Part shown: positions 12,387-24,465 of the stretch, in pieces
Position numbering within the stretch: the stretch's first letter is position 1
Layout of the letters: each line of letters begins with the position of its first letter
Assembly (NCBI RefSeq): GCF_014633365.1
Contig: NC_068351.1
Location: 15,754,907 to 15,818,906, forward strand
DNA from: Diospyros lotus
Lineage: Eukaryota > Streptophyta > Magnoliopsida > Ericales > Ebenaceae
Direction of reading: 5' to 3'
Length of the DNA stretch: 64,000 nt
Translations under genes and position numbers: made by a program
The notes under the pieces: generated by a model
The model's database searches: none
What the model was told of the DNA's origin: nothing
The model's input: only the letters and a program-made list of their open reading frames with translations

Positions 12387-14300
12387 GGTTGAGACACTAA
12401 TTCCCACGTTTGGTTCTTGTGCAAAGCCCTCATCTCTCCTAACATGGCTTCCTTCCAATTTGGATCCTTTAGTGACTCACCCACTGATTTTGGAATAACA
12501 ATAGAATCTAGGGATGTTAAGAAGCTTCTATGGGTAGGATAAAGACGATAATAGGATAGGAAATTGGCTAAGGGATGTTTAATGAAATTTCTGACTCTTT
12601 TTCGGATTGCAATTGGAAAGGTCCAAATCAATAAATTCTAGTTTTGGCTGGTTTGTATTTGTTTCTCCAAGTATGTGTTCTTCCATGCTTGAATCAGGGA
12701 CTGCAATTGGTGTCTATTGTGAACCATCACTAGGCTATCTTTTCTTGTACACATAAGGGGGATCCTTTGTACCTGTCAGAAGAATACAACTACTGGTTTA
12801 ATGGTTCAGGCTTCGTTGGATGAAGTGAAGAGGTTGTTAATGGAATGAACTGAGGAGAGGAAGGTTGGGATGGCTTCGGTAGTTGATGAACAGTATCGGT
12901 AGTTGTTTCTGGAAGGGAGAATAGGTTGTCCGGATTAGTTTCAGATTAATTATCCTCCCCCTTAGGCTGAGAGTCAAAGAAGGGTTGAGACTCAATGAAG
13001 GTTACATCTTTAGAAATATAGATTTTTTGTGAAGCAGGGTTGTAACACTTATAGCCTTTTTGGGTTGGAGAATATCCGATGAACACACATCTTTTTGCTA
13101 TAGGGTCTAGTTTGTCCAGATGAATCTTAGGTATGTGAACAAAGCATACACATCCAAAAACTTTGAGAGGCAAAGGAGAATGCAACTTTAGGTCCGAGTA
13201 AAAATCAGTTAGACATTGGAATGGACTTCGATTATTAAGAACCTTGGATGGGACCCTATTAATTACATAAGTGGCTGTCAAAATAGCCTCCCTCCATAAA
13301 TATTCTGGCATATTGTGATAATGAAGAAAGGCTCAAGTGACATTAAGGAGATGTCTCATCTTCCTTTCAGCCACTTCATTTTGTTGTGGAGTGTCTATGC
13401 ATGAAGATTCATGGATTATCCCCGCATTTTGGAAAAAATGATGTAAGTGAGCATTGAAATAATCCTTTGCATTATATGTCCTAAATTTTTTAATTGGAGT
13501 TCTAAATTGAGTGTGGATCATTTTGCAAAAATAGGGCAGAACAATCTTAATGCTAGCCTTATCTTTTAAAAGAAAAATCCAACACATTCGAGTGCAATCA
13601 TCTATAAAAGAAACAAATTACTTTGCCCCTGAATAGTTTGGTATTTTTGAAAGACCCCAAACATCTGAATGAATTAAAGAAAATGGCTTTGATGAAAGTT
13701 TATTGCTAATGGGATAAGAAGATCTATGATGTTTTTCCATAACACACACATCACATTGAAAGTTGCTAGAATCAAGAGTTTTAAATAAAGTAAGGAACAT
13801 TCCCTTTAATAGACTAAAAGGATGATGACCTAGATGAAGATGGTGAAGCCAAATTGTAGCTTGATCAAATGCTGAATTTTGGGTTGAGTAGGCTACCCGC
13901 AGGTTGTCTTCTTTAGGCAAAGAACTCTTCCCTTGTAGGATGTACAACTTGTGTTGCTCTTTAGCCACACCAATCATACTCCCCATGTTCATGGCCTAAA
14001 ATTTACACCCATATGGAGAGAAAATAACATTGCAATTGAGATCTTTTGTGAGTTGTTTTATGGAGATAAGGCTTATGGTTAAATCTGGTACATAGAGTAC
14101 CTGATTTATTGATAAATATGGGTTAAAATTCACTTCGCCTTTTCCTTTAATGGGAATGGAGGTCCCATTGGCAATAGTGATTCGTTTGGTTGTTTCAAAA
14201 GGCTCATAGGTCTCCAAAACATGGAAATTGGGTGTCATGGTCAGTAGCTCTTGAATCCAAGATCCACGTGTTATTCCTATTAGTATTGGAGGCTAAAAAA
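12387..14300 (-). pseudogene. Young copia: protease, integrase and RT N-terminal half
   Basis: Minus strand from 14300 down: the protease active site reads WILDSRATDH, with Arg replacing the usual Gly of DSGA, and a 2-base deletion shifts frame before MTPNFHVLE. The GAG-pre-integrase zinc finger follows at 13618-13992 (WLHHLHLGHH and CDVCVMEKHHR), then the first integrase Asp in IHSDVWG. The second catalytic region reads FRTYNAKDYFN, where the usual SDN is altered, and TPQQNEVAERK holds the Glu region (13333-13587). Integrase C-terminus spans 12946-13311 and the RT start spans 12387-12631. Changed catalytic residues show this copy is dead. Confidence 0.85.
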
Positions 14301-14479
14301 GGAGTAAAATACACTTGTTTATCTTGCTGTGCAATAGAGCAGGATGCACCTCCATCTTGGATGATCTTTAGGAACTCTTTCAACCTATTTATCTCCTCTT
14401 CATTGAGTTAGTTGAGATCTGCTTCAAAACTGGTTATTTCTTCCTTTTCTGATTCTTTCTTTTGCTTCTTGTTTGAAAG

Positions 14480-15344
14480 ATAGCTTAGTGGATAGTTTTT
14501 TGGATTACCTTGAGTCCTCATAATTCGACTGAGAACCACCTCCTTCCCGTGTAACTTGAAGCATGTCTCTCTGGTGTGCCGAGGCTTGTTGCAGTAAGTG
14601 CACCATTGTCCTTCAGGTTCAAAAGCCTTGGTTCGCGTTGTTAGTGGTTTCCATGTTTTCCCTCCTACTCCTTCCTTAGTATTAGATAGGAGTGTTGACC
14701 TTCCATGTTAGATCCACTAAGAATAGCGCCTCTCATATTTTCTTCACTCCTCATAATAGAAAACACCTCATTTAAATTAGATAAATTATCTTTACCAAGA
14801 ACTTGTATACGTACCTAATCAAACTCGGGATTTAGGCCTGCTAGGAACTCCAATATCCGATCTCTTTCAAGGATTCTGTAGAGGGTGGCAGTGTCTTCTT
14901 TGCATACCATCTTAATAGCTTGATATTGGTCAAGCTCTAACCATAGGCCTCTTATCAGATTGTAATACTCGATTATAAACAATTGACCTTGTTTTGCAGC
15001 ATTAATCTTTGTATTAACATCAAAGATCACTGAGACATCTTTGACCTTTGAGTAAGTTTGTTGAATAGTCTCCCAAATCTCCAAGTAATGCTGAGGAACA
15101 TAAAGTTTCGGCTGATTTTAAGCTGCATCGCACTCCACAGCCTCATGATACGTGAATCTTCGACATCCCAAACATTAAAGCTAGGATCTTTTTCTGCTGG
15201 GGAATTATTGGTGAGATGACTGCCTTTCCCTCGTCCTTTGAGTAGAGTCTTGATTAACTGAGACCATTGAAAGAAATTTCGACCATCCAATCGATAGGAC
15301 TGATGAACTGTTGGTAAGTCACCAGGAAATGAGGACTGATCCAT
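14480..15344 (-). pseudogene. Young copia: gag with CCHC zinc knuckle
   Basis: The minus-strand frame from 15344 begins MDQSSFPGDLP and carries YRLDGRNFFQWSQ, the usual copia gag retrotransposon domain. It shifts frame near 15060 into IQQTYSKVKD and FLAGLNPEFD (to about 14815). A CCHC zinc knuckle, CTYCNKPRHTRETC, lies at about 14555-14600. Gag forms the virus-like particle and the knuckle binds RNA. At least one frameshift and several stops separate the pieces. Confidence 0.85.
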
Positions 15345-15931
15345 TCAAATTCCTTCCCCAGTGGTGATGGTTGGAGTGGAGGAGCGTATGTCCGAGGTTT
15401 TTGACATGGCTGCCAAGGAGAAACAACACAAAAGCGGCCACATGAGTTTCTGATCTAATTAATATAATGGTTTGGCAGTAATAGGAATAGGGAAGAATAG
15501 CTGCGGCGGAAAAGCAAGGCAGATTGGCAGTGTGGCAGGAACCTTGTGCAATGAAAGCACGTTTAACACAAGAATTTAGACACCATGGATGGGCTAAACA
15601 GATGTCATAGGTTCAATCTGGAGCAGTCGGAAGCGAAAGGATGGCAGACACATCGGCGCGTGAGGTCGAAGGCGAGCTAGACGACGGTGTGTGGGGGCGC
15701 GTGAGGGCTTCGTCGGTGGTGGGTCTCCGGTGGTCAACCGATCTGATGACGGCAAACTCGATGGTAGTGGCAGTGAAGGTAGATAGTGGTCGGACAATGG
15801 TGTTCCGACTTAGACAAAAGCAGTAATAAGAGGAAAAAAAAGGGTTTTTAGGGTTCTTCTCACTGGTGCAATGAAGGCACTCGAACAGAGCAATGAAGGC
15901 CCTAGGGTTTACTGTATCAGCCTATTAACGA
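15345..15931. other. Young copia 5' leader, with GC-richer stretch
   Basis: Sequence between the gag start and the primer-binding site. Positions 15600-15800 are GC-richer than the rest of the element and show a short open frame on each strand without a recognisable domain. This is the expected place for the untranslated leader and packaging sequences. Confidence 0.5.
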
Positions 15932-15944
15932 GGCTCTGATACTA

Positions 15945-16232
15945 TGTAGAAAAAAAGGAGGAAAGGAAGCGGTATTCTCGTATAATTTTATTGATATAAG
16001 CAAAAATATTTATACAAGAGATACCCTAAAAATTCTCCTAGATTACATCCCTATTATCTAAATTTTCTTATTTCTATGACTAGATTACAACACTATTTAA
16101 ACTTACAACAAAGAGATAAAACAAAAAGATAAAACAAATAAATAAAACACTAAACTCTAATTATCTAATTATCTACAAGTCTTCTTGTCTTGAAAGACTC
16201 CTTGGCTCGAAAAACTTCTTTATCCTTCAACA
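15945..16232 (-). mobile_element. 5' LTR of young copia element
   Basis: A 288-bp LTR directly next to the PBS complement at 15932-15944. It is the partner of 8359-8659 with the same termini. The flank to the right (CTATC) resumes the protease region of the old copia element. Confidence 0.92.
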
Positions 16233-17250
16233 CTATCACACATCGAGAGAGTAGAATCTCTCATTTAGATGTTATATCCCCTTTCTAGAAACTTTCCCAT
16301 GCTTAGTATCTTATCCTGTATCATGTACCTAGTAGACATCGATAATGTACCTTTGATCACCATTCTTCAACTATCTTGTCTTTTCCCTTTACTAGATAAT
16401 GTACCTTTGATCACCATTCTTCAACTATCTTGTCGTTTCCCTTTACTAGCCCTTGTGACAAATTACCAAAAGTTAAGCTCAATATAGAACTCCTTTATTC
16501 CACACATATGATATGACGCACTCATGTCCAAATATCAAGTACTCGAACCATTAGTATTTGCACTGTTGTAGGTCATTAGTAAGACACCATCATCTTTCTT
16601 TTCCTCCTTATTAACAAAATTTGTTCTCTTCTTTCTTTTTGGACTAACACTCCAATGCAATTGGGGTCAAATTTGTTACAAGTAAAGCACTATATCTCAA
16701 ATTTATTGTACCTCCAATTTGAATTGTGTTCACAACCTCATCCTTTACTGCAACCTTGTCCTCTTTGATTAGATGATTTTTTAGTCTCACATTCGTTGTC
16801 TTGTTCTTGTGTAGATATTCTTGTTTAGATATAGACCATCTCTTCCTTTTGGCCATATCCTCTTCCTTTTTGAGAACCTCCTCTATTTGACTCACATCTC
16901 TTTCCTTGTATTGTCAACCTTTTTTTTTGCAATACTTGTAAAAGGGCTTTTCATCCTCCTTCAATCTCTCCTTAGCCATAGTCATTTGCTCCAAATCATT
17001 TGATTCTTCTAGCACCAATCTATATTTTGACTCTAATGACTTCAAAATTTTTTCCATAACTTGTACATCAATGACATTTTTTATATTTCTCCCCATTTGA
17101 TGTATAATTCGAATTACTCGTCAAAAATAATTGGACATTGACTCTAAAATTTCTTGGCACAATGTCTCAAACTAGACTTTTTGAAGTAAATCCCACGCTT
17201 CCTTTGAAGTTTCCACAAAGGCGACTAACTCAAACATTAATATTGTGTTC
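16233..17250 (-). pseudogene. Old copia element: gag and protease part
   Basis: This is the half of the old copia element displaced rightward by the young insertion. Minus-strand translation shows UBN2-type gag at 16914-17096 (VMEKILKSLESKYRLV and EQMTMAKERL). Farther right a degenerate upstream piece includes SKEAWDLLQ; gag continues left at 16644-16895. A protease-like site YLDMSASYHMCG lies near 16500-16545. The N-terminal part of gag, the PBS and the 5' LTR are missing; homology stops near 17250 where an inverted-repeat AT-rich element begins. Confidence 0.75.
16341..16448. repeat. 54-bp tandem duplication within old copia
   Basis: GATAATGTACCTTTGATCAC begins at 16341 and again at 16395, and the copies are nearly identical over 54 bases. 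The length is a multiple of three, so the duplication would have kept the reading frame of the protease region. Confidence 0.85.
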
Positions 17251-17720
17251 TCTTTACTGTTTTCAAGTCATTTTTAGTTTTTGATTTTCTAAAATAATGA
17301 AAATGCGTTCTCTTTACTGTTTTTAAAAATGTATTTTTGAAAACAAAACAAAAATTATAAAGAAAACTCAAAACAACAAAAGTTGTTTTAAGTGTTTTCA
17401 ACCAAAACAAACTTAAAATTCAAAACACATTTATTTATTTATTTATTCATATTTTATTATTGTAATGGAAAAAAATATTATAAAATTCATTAATTTTAAA
17501 ATGCATATATTTTTTAATAATATATTAACATTAAATATTTTTAATTTATTGAATAATCAAATTTATTGAATAAAATATAATTAAAAACTTATTTTCAAAA
17601 TTTCAAAAAGAACACATTTTCTATTTTTCTATTTTGAGGAATAGTTTTTTAAAATAACAAAGAAAACGCGTTTTCAATTTTTTAAAAGTAGACTATCAAA
17701 ACAGAAAATTGAAAATGAAT
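17250..17720. mobile_element. AT-rich foldback MITE, diverged
   Basis: The left part (around 17310 ATGCGTTCTCTTTACTG followed by a T-rich run) and the right part read on the other strand (AACGCGTTTTCTTTGTTA, near 17645-17670) are imperfect inverted copies. Ends and target duplication are not clear. It interrupts or truncates the old copia gag. Confidence 0.4.
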
Positions 17721-17848
17721 TTAATTAATAGGATTGTAAACTGGAGTCTCCTTACCCCATAAAGACTAAGTTGGTCTTATTTTTCTTGGTGCTTTTTTCT
17801 GTGGATGGGTAACTTAATTAATAGGATTGTAAACTGGAGTCTCCTTAC
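17721..17848. repeat. Exact 35-bp direct repeat
   Basis: A 35-base sequence starting TTAATTAATAGGATTG and ending CTCCTTAC occurs at 17721-17755 and again, unchanged, at 17814-17848. Period is 93. Intervening sequence contains a T-rich run and no coding. Confidence 0.9.
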
Positions 17849-18475
17849 AGGGAAGCAGCCTAAGTCTTTTAATACCCATCCTCATGTTATAAGTTTCAAT
17901 ATAAAATAAAATATTTAATGTGTCTACCATCTCATTTAATTTAATGGTTACAAATCTATATTAGCAGTGGTCTAATCCCATTTACTAGGATTTACTATAA
18001 AACCAATATGAAGACCCAATATCATGACTTGAACCAAAAGAAGACACTTGGCAAGGACAAGGAGCATAGTTAAAGACCTGAAGAAAGCAAAAAAATGAGA
18101 AAAGATAAACTGACATCAAATGCAGAATGCCATTCGCAACAAGCATAAACCTGTTCACTACTGTAAAACTATCTTTTGGATATAAATGGGTTTTCATTTT
18201 AAAGTGTCCTAGAGCCTCTATTTTTGTTTCCAAAAGCCAGCGTTTCTATTTAGCTGGGTTACTATAGTTCCTAGTCTTATATCACTACTTGCCTTTTCCT
18301 GTTACTCCTGTGTGGTGAATAACAAAAAAAAGAAATAAAAATAAATAAAACACAACAAAAAAGAATGAGCGGAAGGAGCAGAATCAACGCCAGTCAAAGC
18401 AGATTTTATGAATTTGTAAGTAAGACACCATGAGTTTATAAACACGAAGTACGTAGCACTGAGAAAAAAACGCAC
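17849..18475. other. TRB intron 2, proximal part
   Basis: Intronic sequence next to exon 2. No repeat or exon recognised. The exon 2 donor lies at 18474-18475 (minus strand GTGCGT). Confidence 0.5.
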
Positions 18476-18666
18476 CGGGGAGCATTAATTCTTGCATCAT
18501 GTGGGCTCTTAGAAGGATAATCAGTCATGTCGTCATCAGTAAATGAAAGAGCAGAAGCTGAACTTTGACCGCTTGCACGTCGGCTTGTGGCTGTAGCTTT
18601 TGCTCTAGGAATATTTTTCTTTCCTCTAGAACCTGCTGTATTATAGCTCATGTTCCGCCATTTGTC
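18476..18666 (-). CDS. TRB: TRB gene exon 2: Myb C-terminus and basic linker
   Basis: This 191-bp exon starts after a CAG acceptor with DKWRNMS, which completes the telobox-type motif (LKDKWRN once joined to exon 1). The third Myb tryptophan is here (residue 53 counting from the second start). A lysine/arginine/serine-rich linker follows with SRGKKNIPRAKA and TATSRRASGQSS, then an acidic DDDMTDYP, and the exon ends in INAP plus CG of a split arginine codon. The linker is lower-complexity than the domains on either side, as usual in this family, and is likely nuclear-localising. The donor is GTGCGT. Reading phase agrees with exons 1 and 3. Confidence 0.85.
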
Positions 18667-19730
18667 CTGATCGTGCAGTTGAATATGAGAAAAGAGTAAT
18701 TAACGTGCTTTTCAACTGAATTCATGTAAGAGAGACCATATTTCAATTGAGAAAAGTACTATTGGTTATTTCAATTTAATTAAGATCAGTAAGAGCAAGG
18801 CATATAAAACACAGATATTGCTTAGCAATACGCACACTAATTTAACACTGTTAAACAAAGCAGACATAACTGCATGCTATTAAACGCATCATAATGAATC
18901 AGATAGAGCTTTAAGACATTAAATCAATAATAAAACAAACTGAGTTCTATCAATAACGTTGACTTTATGATGATCTGGAAAACATTTGAGAAACTCAAAG
19001 AATAGCTTTTTACTGCAAGAATATCAGGCTTCATTCATTGTCAATTTTCAAGTGTCGGTGTTCAATTTTAATTAGCTTTCAGATTTTTGTGTTTAGAATT
19101 CACCACTTTTGTTAAGCAAATGAAAACTGAACATGTTATTTGATAGTGTTGTCTATTTTTGAAATTCCAAAAACAAAAACTAAACAAGTTAATTGATTAA
19201 AAAGATTGTTTATCAAACATGGTGATTAAAATATACAATAATTCACTTATATGGCGTAATATTTTTTTACTATAAATAATTCTAAGTCGAACGAAATAAT
19301 CTTGAAAATTAGGCGTGAATTACCTATTAGCTATAGTTTAAAAAAATAATTAGAAAAAATATACAGAGAGAGAGAGAGAGAGAACTAAATTTTATTATAG
19401 ATGCGAGCATCATTTATAGGGTTAAAGCTTGGTGCTTTGAGATAGACATGGTTTGTGGCATAAGGAGGTGGCAGGTAAATATGGTAATTGTATCGTAGGG
19501 ACTGATCTACTACTAGATCAGTAGCTCTAATAGGGTTGGTCTACGAAGGGAGGGAGAAGGGGAAGAGGAGGGAGGAATTTCTTCAACTTTGTCCATTATT
19601 GTGTGAGTAATGTTACAAGGATCACAATCCGGGGGATAAGTGGTTTTGGTAGTTGTTTCCAGATCTGTAACTTTTCAGTTCTGGAAAAAATACAATAGTG
19701 ACCGTTTCTCTCTTCCTATGAAGTTAAGAG
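18667..19730. other. TRB intron 1, 3' part
   Basis: Intronic sequence between exon 2 and the copia element at 19731. It contains an (AG)n microsatellite at 19365-19382 and a purine-rich tract near 19545-19575. No coding seen. Confidence 0.5.
19365..19382. repeat. (AG)9 microsatellite
   Basis: Uninterrupted AG dinucleotide run in TRB intron 1. Confidence 0.95.
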
Positions 19731-20268
19731 TGTTGTAAAATAACATCGGATTAGAGTAGGGCCGCACCTAATAATTTGAGAAAAATAATAATAATGAAGA
19801 AAATTGGACACACAAATTTTATGTGAAAAACTCCCAAACAAATCAAGGTAAAATTTACGGGCAATGATAAAAGAATTCACTATGAAAAATAATAAGAATT
19901 ATAACTTTCTCTCTAAATCACAAACAGATAACAACAATCTCACTTGAAAATAGGAGAAAACAGTATGAATATTTCTAACTCTCTATTTTTCTCTCTTACA
20001 ATTGGATATGGGATGCTTAACAAAAAAGCTGGGGAGACCAATTTATAGGCCTCTCTTATGTGTTTGCCATGGCTACACATTATTTCAATTTCAAATGGCT
20101 ACTGCTTTTTTATTTCCGTTCCTGTTGCTTCTTGACATTTGAGCTACTACACAAGTTCTCCAATTCTGTTTGTCAATTTAGCTACACCTACTCTTCTTTG
20201 TCAGACATGCAGTTGTCCAATTTTTTCTTCTTGTTGATTTTGGTGCTGCATCTTTTTGACTTTCTACA
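19731..20268 (-). mobile_element. 3' LTR of Tork-like copia
   Basis: A 538-bp LTR matching 24466-24975 throughout, with many substitutions and small indels. Its right end TTTCTACA meets the polypurine-tract complement. Confidence 0.9.
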
Positions 20269-20289
20269 ATCTCCTACTTGAATATTTGA

Positions 20290-22000
20290 TTAAGGATCAA
20301 TCAATCTTGTCATCATTCTTTCTTCCTTGCCTTTCCCTGTTGCTTATATCTCTGCTAGACTACTAGAGGATCGACACCAAATAAACTTGTCAGTATTAAC
20401 CACATTTGTCATGAAATCTGCTAAGTTGTCCTTTGTATGAATTTTCTGCATATCCACGGTTCCGTTTTCCACTTTCTCAAGAACGAAGTAGTACTGAACT
20501 CAAATGTGCTTTGTCTTTAAATGAAATGCTGGATTCCTTGCAAAATGCAAGGCACTTTAACTGTCACAGAATAAAGAAATCTTCTCTTGTTCGTGCCCGA
20601 GTTCCTCCAATACCATCTTTAACCATACTGTTTCTTTACTAACTTGTGTAGCTTCTACATATTCTGCTTCTATTGTTGACGTGGCCACAACTGACTACAG
20701 TTTTGAAACCCAACTTACAACTCTACCAGCAAGTGCAAACACATATCTTGTAGTGGATTTGTTTTTGTCATGATCACCTTAATAATCTAAGTCAACATAC
20801 CCTTTGACAATAAAGTCGGATCCCCCATAACACAATACAACATCCGTGGTCCCTTTAATGTATCTCAAGATCCTTTTCACAGCATTCCAATACTCTCTAC
20901 CAGGATTCCCCATATACCGACTAACCACTCCCACTGCATGTGCAATGTTTGGTCTTGTACAAATCATAGCGAACGTTAAACTTCCCACTACTGATGCATA
21001 AGGTACTTGAAACATCTCCATCATCTCCGTTTCACTACTAGGACTCATACTGGAGGATAACTTGAAATTAACAAGAAGTGGGGCAGAAATTGGCTTACGA
21101 TCTTGCATGTTGAAGTGCCGCAAGACCTTTTTCAAATAACTTTTATGAGAAAGCCAAATTTTTCTATTATTTCTGTCTCGGTGAATTTGCATCCCTATAA
21201 TCTCATTTGCTAGTCTAAAGTCCTTCATTTCAAACTCTGTAGCCAAATGTGCCTTTAATACTATCTTTGTTGGGCCATACTACTAACATGTCGTCCACAT
21301 ATAATAATAAAATAATGTAAGCACTTTTACTAAATCTCTTGAAATATGCACAAGGGTCTACATTAAATCTATTATAACCAAGACTCATGATGAAGGAATC
21401 AAATCTCTTTTACTAACATCTCAGCGCCTGTTTGAGACTGTATAGAGATTTGTTTAACTTGCAAATCAAGTTCTATTTTTCTTTTTCTTCAAAACCCTCA
21501 GGTTGGAGCATATATATTTCTTCTTTAAGATCTCCATGAAGAAAAACAGTCTTCACATCTAACTGCTCTAGATGTAGGTTAAATGTAGCACACATTGTCA
21601 GGACTACTCAAATTGTAGTAGTTCAAACAACAAGAGAAAATATCTCATTAAAATCAATCCCTTCTTTCTAAGCATATCCTTTTACCACCAATCTTGCAGG
21701 ATACCTCTCCACTTGATCATCGATATTTCGCTTGATCTTATACACCTATTGGTTACCAATAAGCTTTCTTCCTTGTGGTAACGACACAAGTTCCCAAGTC
21801 TTGTTCTTATGAAAAGCTTCAATTTCTTTCTGCATTGTGTCATCTACTAAGATGCATCTGAACTGATCATTGCTTCTTGAAGAGTTATTAGCTCCCCATC
21901 CTCTATTAGAAGACAATGTGCAACATTGTTTTCCATAACATAATCTGAGTGCTAACCTGGTCGTTTTATCAAGCAACCTGACTGACGAATTTCTGGTGCC
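20290..22000 (-). pseudogene. Tork-like copia: RT and RNase H
   Basis: Minus strand: RT begins around 21980 (HKNKTWELVSLPQGRK), with the catalytic YVDDMLV near 21285-21305. At 20779-21246 a long intact stretch carries FEMKDFRLANEIIGMQI, KIWLSHKSYLKKVL, ICTRPNIAHAVGVVSRY and RILRYIKGTT, characteristic of the RT thumb/RNase H junction of copia elements. RNase H continues with stops to about 20290. Confidence 0.85.
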
Positions 22001-22277
22001 TAAGACACAATTGGTTCTTATTCCTCATGCTCTAGTGTTGTTTCGGAAGAATCCTTTTGTTCAGATTCCTTTCTTACATGTACCACTACAGTCTCTAAAT
22101 TTTTTTTACCATGTTATCATCACATTTTTTTCTCTATAGTTTATCTTCTACAAAAATAACATCCCTGCTGACTATAACCTTGCGAGCAGTGGGATCCCAC
22201 AAGCGATACACCTTCACTCCATCAGCATACCCTAAGAATAAGCATTTATTGGATTTTGGATCCAACTTTATAATTTC

Positions 22278-23250
22278 TTAAGTATTGTATATCACATACA
22301 CTAAACTTCCAAATATATGGAGATTTGAATAATCAACTTTCTTCCCAGTCCACATCTCCATAAGTGTCATCAACTCAATTGTAGTTAATGAGGCCTGATT
22401 TATCACATAGCAAGTAGTATTAACTGTTTCTGCCCAGAAAAACTTTTCTAAGCCTACAATTCCTAACATTACTCTTGTTCTTTCTAACAAGGTTTTGTTC
22501 ATTTGTTCTGTCACTTCATTTTGTTGAGGAGTGTATGCCCTAGTAAACTGTCTTTTAATGTCTTCCTAATTACAAAATTCAGTAAACTCGTTGCTGGTAT
22601 ATTCTCCTTCATTATCTAACCTCAAACACTTGATCTTCTTTCCAAATTCAAGTTCCGCCCACACTTTGTATACTTTGAAGACTGGAAACACATCTACCTT
22701 CCTCTTGATAGGATACACCCAACATCTTCTTGAATAATCATCTATGAAGGACACAAAATACTTTGCTCCTCCCAGGGATGGAACTAGTGCTTGCCATACA
22801 TCAAAGTTAACCAATTCTAGAGTTTTTTTCTTCTATAATTCGATGTGTTGAACTTCAACATGTGCTGCTTACTTGTAACACAATGCTCACAAAAGGGTAA
22901 AGATACATTTGTGAGACCCGGAAATAGATTTTGCTTCACAAGGATTTTCATTCCTTATTTATACATATGTCCAAGTTTCTTATGCCACACTGTTATAGAT
23001 CTTTCACTTGGATTACTTAAAGCAACTAATGCTTCTCCTTCCAGCAAAGTCTCTTCTTTCAACATGTATAACCTTGCAGTCACTTTTTCTCCCTTCATTG
23101 GGACAAGTGCTCCTCGAATCACTTTCATGATCCCTTTCTCAATCACAATTTTGCAGTCAAATTCATCCAATTGTCCTAAAGACAACAAGTTCTTCCTTAG
23201 GCTTTCTACATGCCACACTTCTCAAACGGTGCGAATTGTACCATCATAGA
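22278..23250 (-). pseudogene. Tork-like copia: pre-integrase and integrase
   Basis: The GAG-pre-integrase stretch (22955-23218) ends in VWHKKLGHMYK, part of the integrase zinc finger. The integrase core at 22566-22814 has FDVWQAL with the first Asp, FIDDYSRRCWVY, and LRLDNEGEYTS with the second Asp. The next open piece (22278-22514) starts MTEQMNKTLLERTR and continues to the FWAE region. Frame breaks separate the pieces. Confidence 0.85.
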
Positions 23251-23449
23251 ACTTCAACTTTATGGTTCTAATACCAACAATCTTTAAGGCATGATCAATA
23301 TAGTTGTACACAGATCCTTCAGAGATAGGTTCATAATGATGAAATCATTCTCTTTGAGAGGTCATGTGAAATGTCGCTCCAAAGTCAATGAACCATACAT
23401 CAGCAAATCTTTTTCTGCCTTCATAAGTCGTCGCTGCTTCACAACATAG

Positions 23450-24240
23450 TGCATTACCTTCACCTAAGGTACATGCTACATTTCCTTAAGGATTGGAATT
23501 TTTCTTATTCAAATTCCAGCAATCCTTCTTCAGGTGACCCTTTTTGTCATAGTGGTAGCACTTCAAGTTCTTCTTACTTCTTGATTTTGATCTATCGTGA
23601 TTTTGGCTCCCATTTGAGCCACGTTCCGCTGATCTCCCTCTCATCATCGCCAATGCCTCCGCTTGTTGCAAACTGGCCAACCTGTCTTCCTTGTTTTTTT
23701 ACGCCAATTTTCTTCTTCCAAAATAGTAGCTACGATATCATCGAAGACTAGGATTTCCATGATGGAATTGTTTGTTAAGTTGATGATGAGATGATCATAT
23801 GAATTTGGTAAACTTTGAAGTAGAAGTTCAACACGTCCATTTGTCTCTATTTTATAACCCAATGATGTGAGTTAAGAAAATAGAGTATTCAAGGTGTTGA
23901 TATGCTCTATCACCAAAGTAGATTCTGACATTTGTAGAGTGTACAATTTCCTCTTGAGAAAAATTTTGTTGTAAAGTGATTTGGCCTCATACAATTTTGT
24001 AAGATGATCCTAAATATTCTTTGTTGTTTTCTTCTCTTCTATGCTAGACAATATCTCATCTGCTAGTGCTAGATGAAGATTTGCAACAACATTCTTGTCC
24101 ATCTTATTCCACTTATCATTATCTGTGAAGTCCCTTGGCCTATCGTTGATGGCTGCCAGACAATTATCTTTTCTCAATATAGCCTTCATATTCAATTTCC
24201 ATAGTAAGAACTTCCTCTAGTTGAACTTTTCAATCTCAAA
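23450..24240 (-). pseudogene. Tork-like copia: gag
   Basis: Gag pieces on the minus strand: ILRKDNCLAAI with LHLALADEILSSI at 24010-24195, LLLQSLPNSYDHLI at 23760-23860, and the zinc knuckle CYHYDKKGHLKKDC near 23525-23570. In the knuckle, Tyr replaces the second cysteine of C-x2-C. Stops lie between segments. Confidence 0.85.
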
Positions 24241-24465
24241 TTTTATAGCCATTGCTTCTATCACGAACTACTTTGAGCACAAAATTAGCTCCCACCATTT
24301 CATGTGAATAGTAACTGTATACATGAATAGTACCCAGTACCTTCCAAAAGAGTGATTAATAATCTAACTTGTTTTCTAATATGGAGGATCCACTTTTATA
24401 ATGGCAATCACAAAGCATACGATAAGTAGATATATAAACACTCTAATATAGGCTCTAATACCACT

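Larger units (their letters stand above)
8359..16232 (-). mobile_element. Young copia element, inserted in the old copia
   Basis: A complete minus-strand Ty1/copia element with LTRs at 8359-8659 and 15945-16232, both starting TGTAGAAAAAAAGG and ending TTCAACA. A PBS complement (15932-15944, one mismatch to GGCTCTGATACCA) abuts the right LTR and a PPT complement (CTCCCCCTC, from 8660) abuts the left. The flanking bases CTATT and CTATC are a probable 5-bp target duplication with one change. The sequences outside both ends belong to the same older copia element. Internal order gag, protease, integrase, RT, RNase H is intact, but stops, frameshifts and a 2.3-kb solo-LTR insertion inactivate it. 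Confidence 0.92.
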
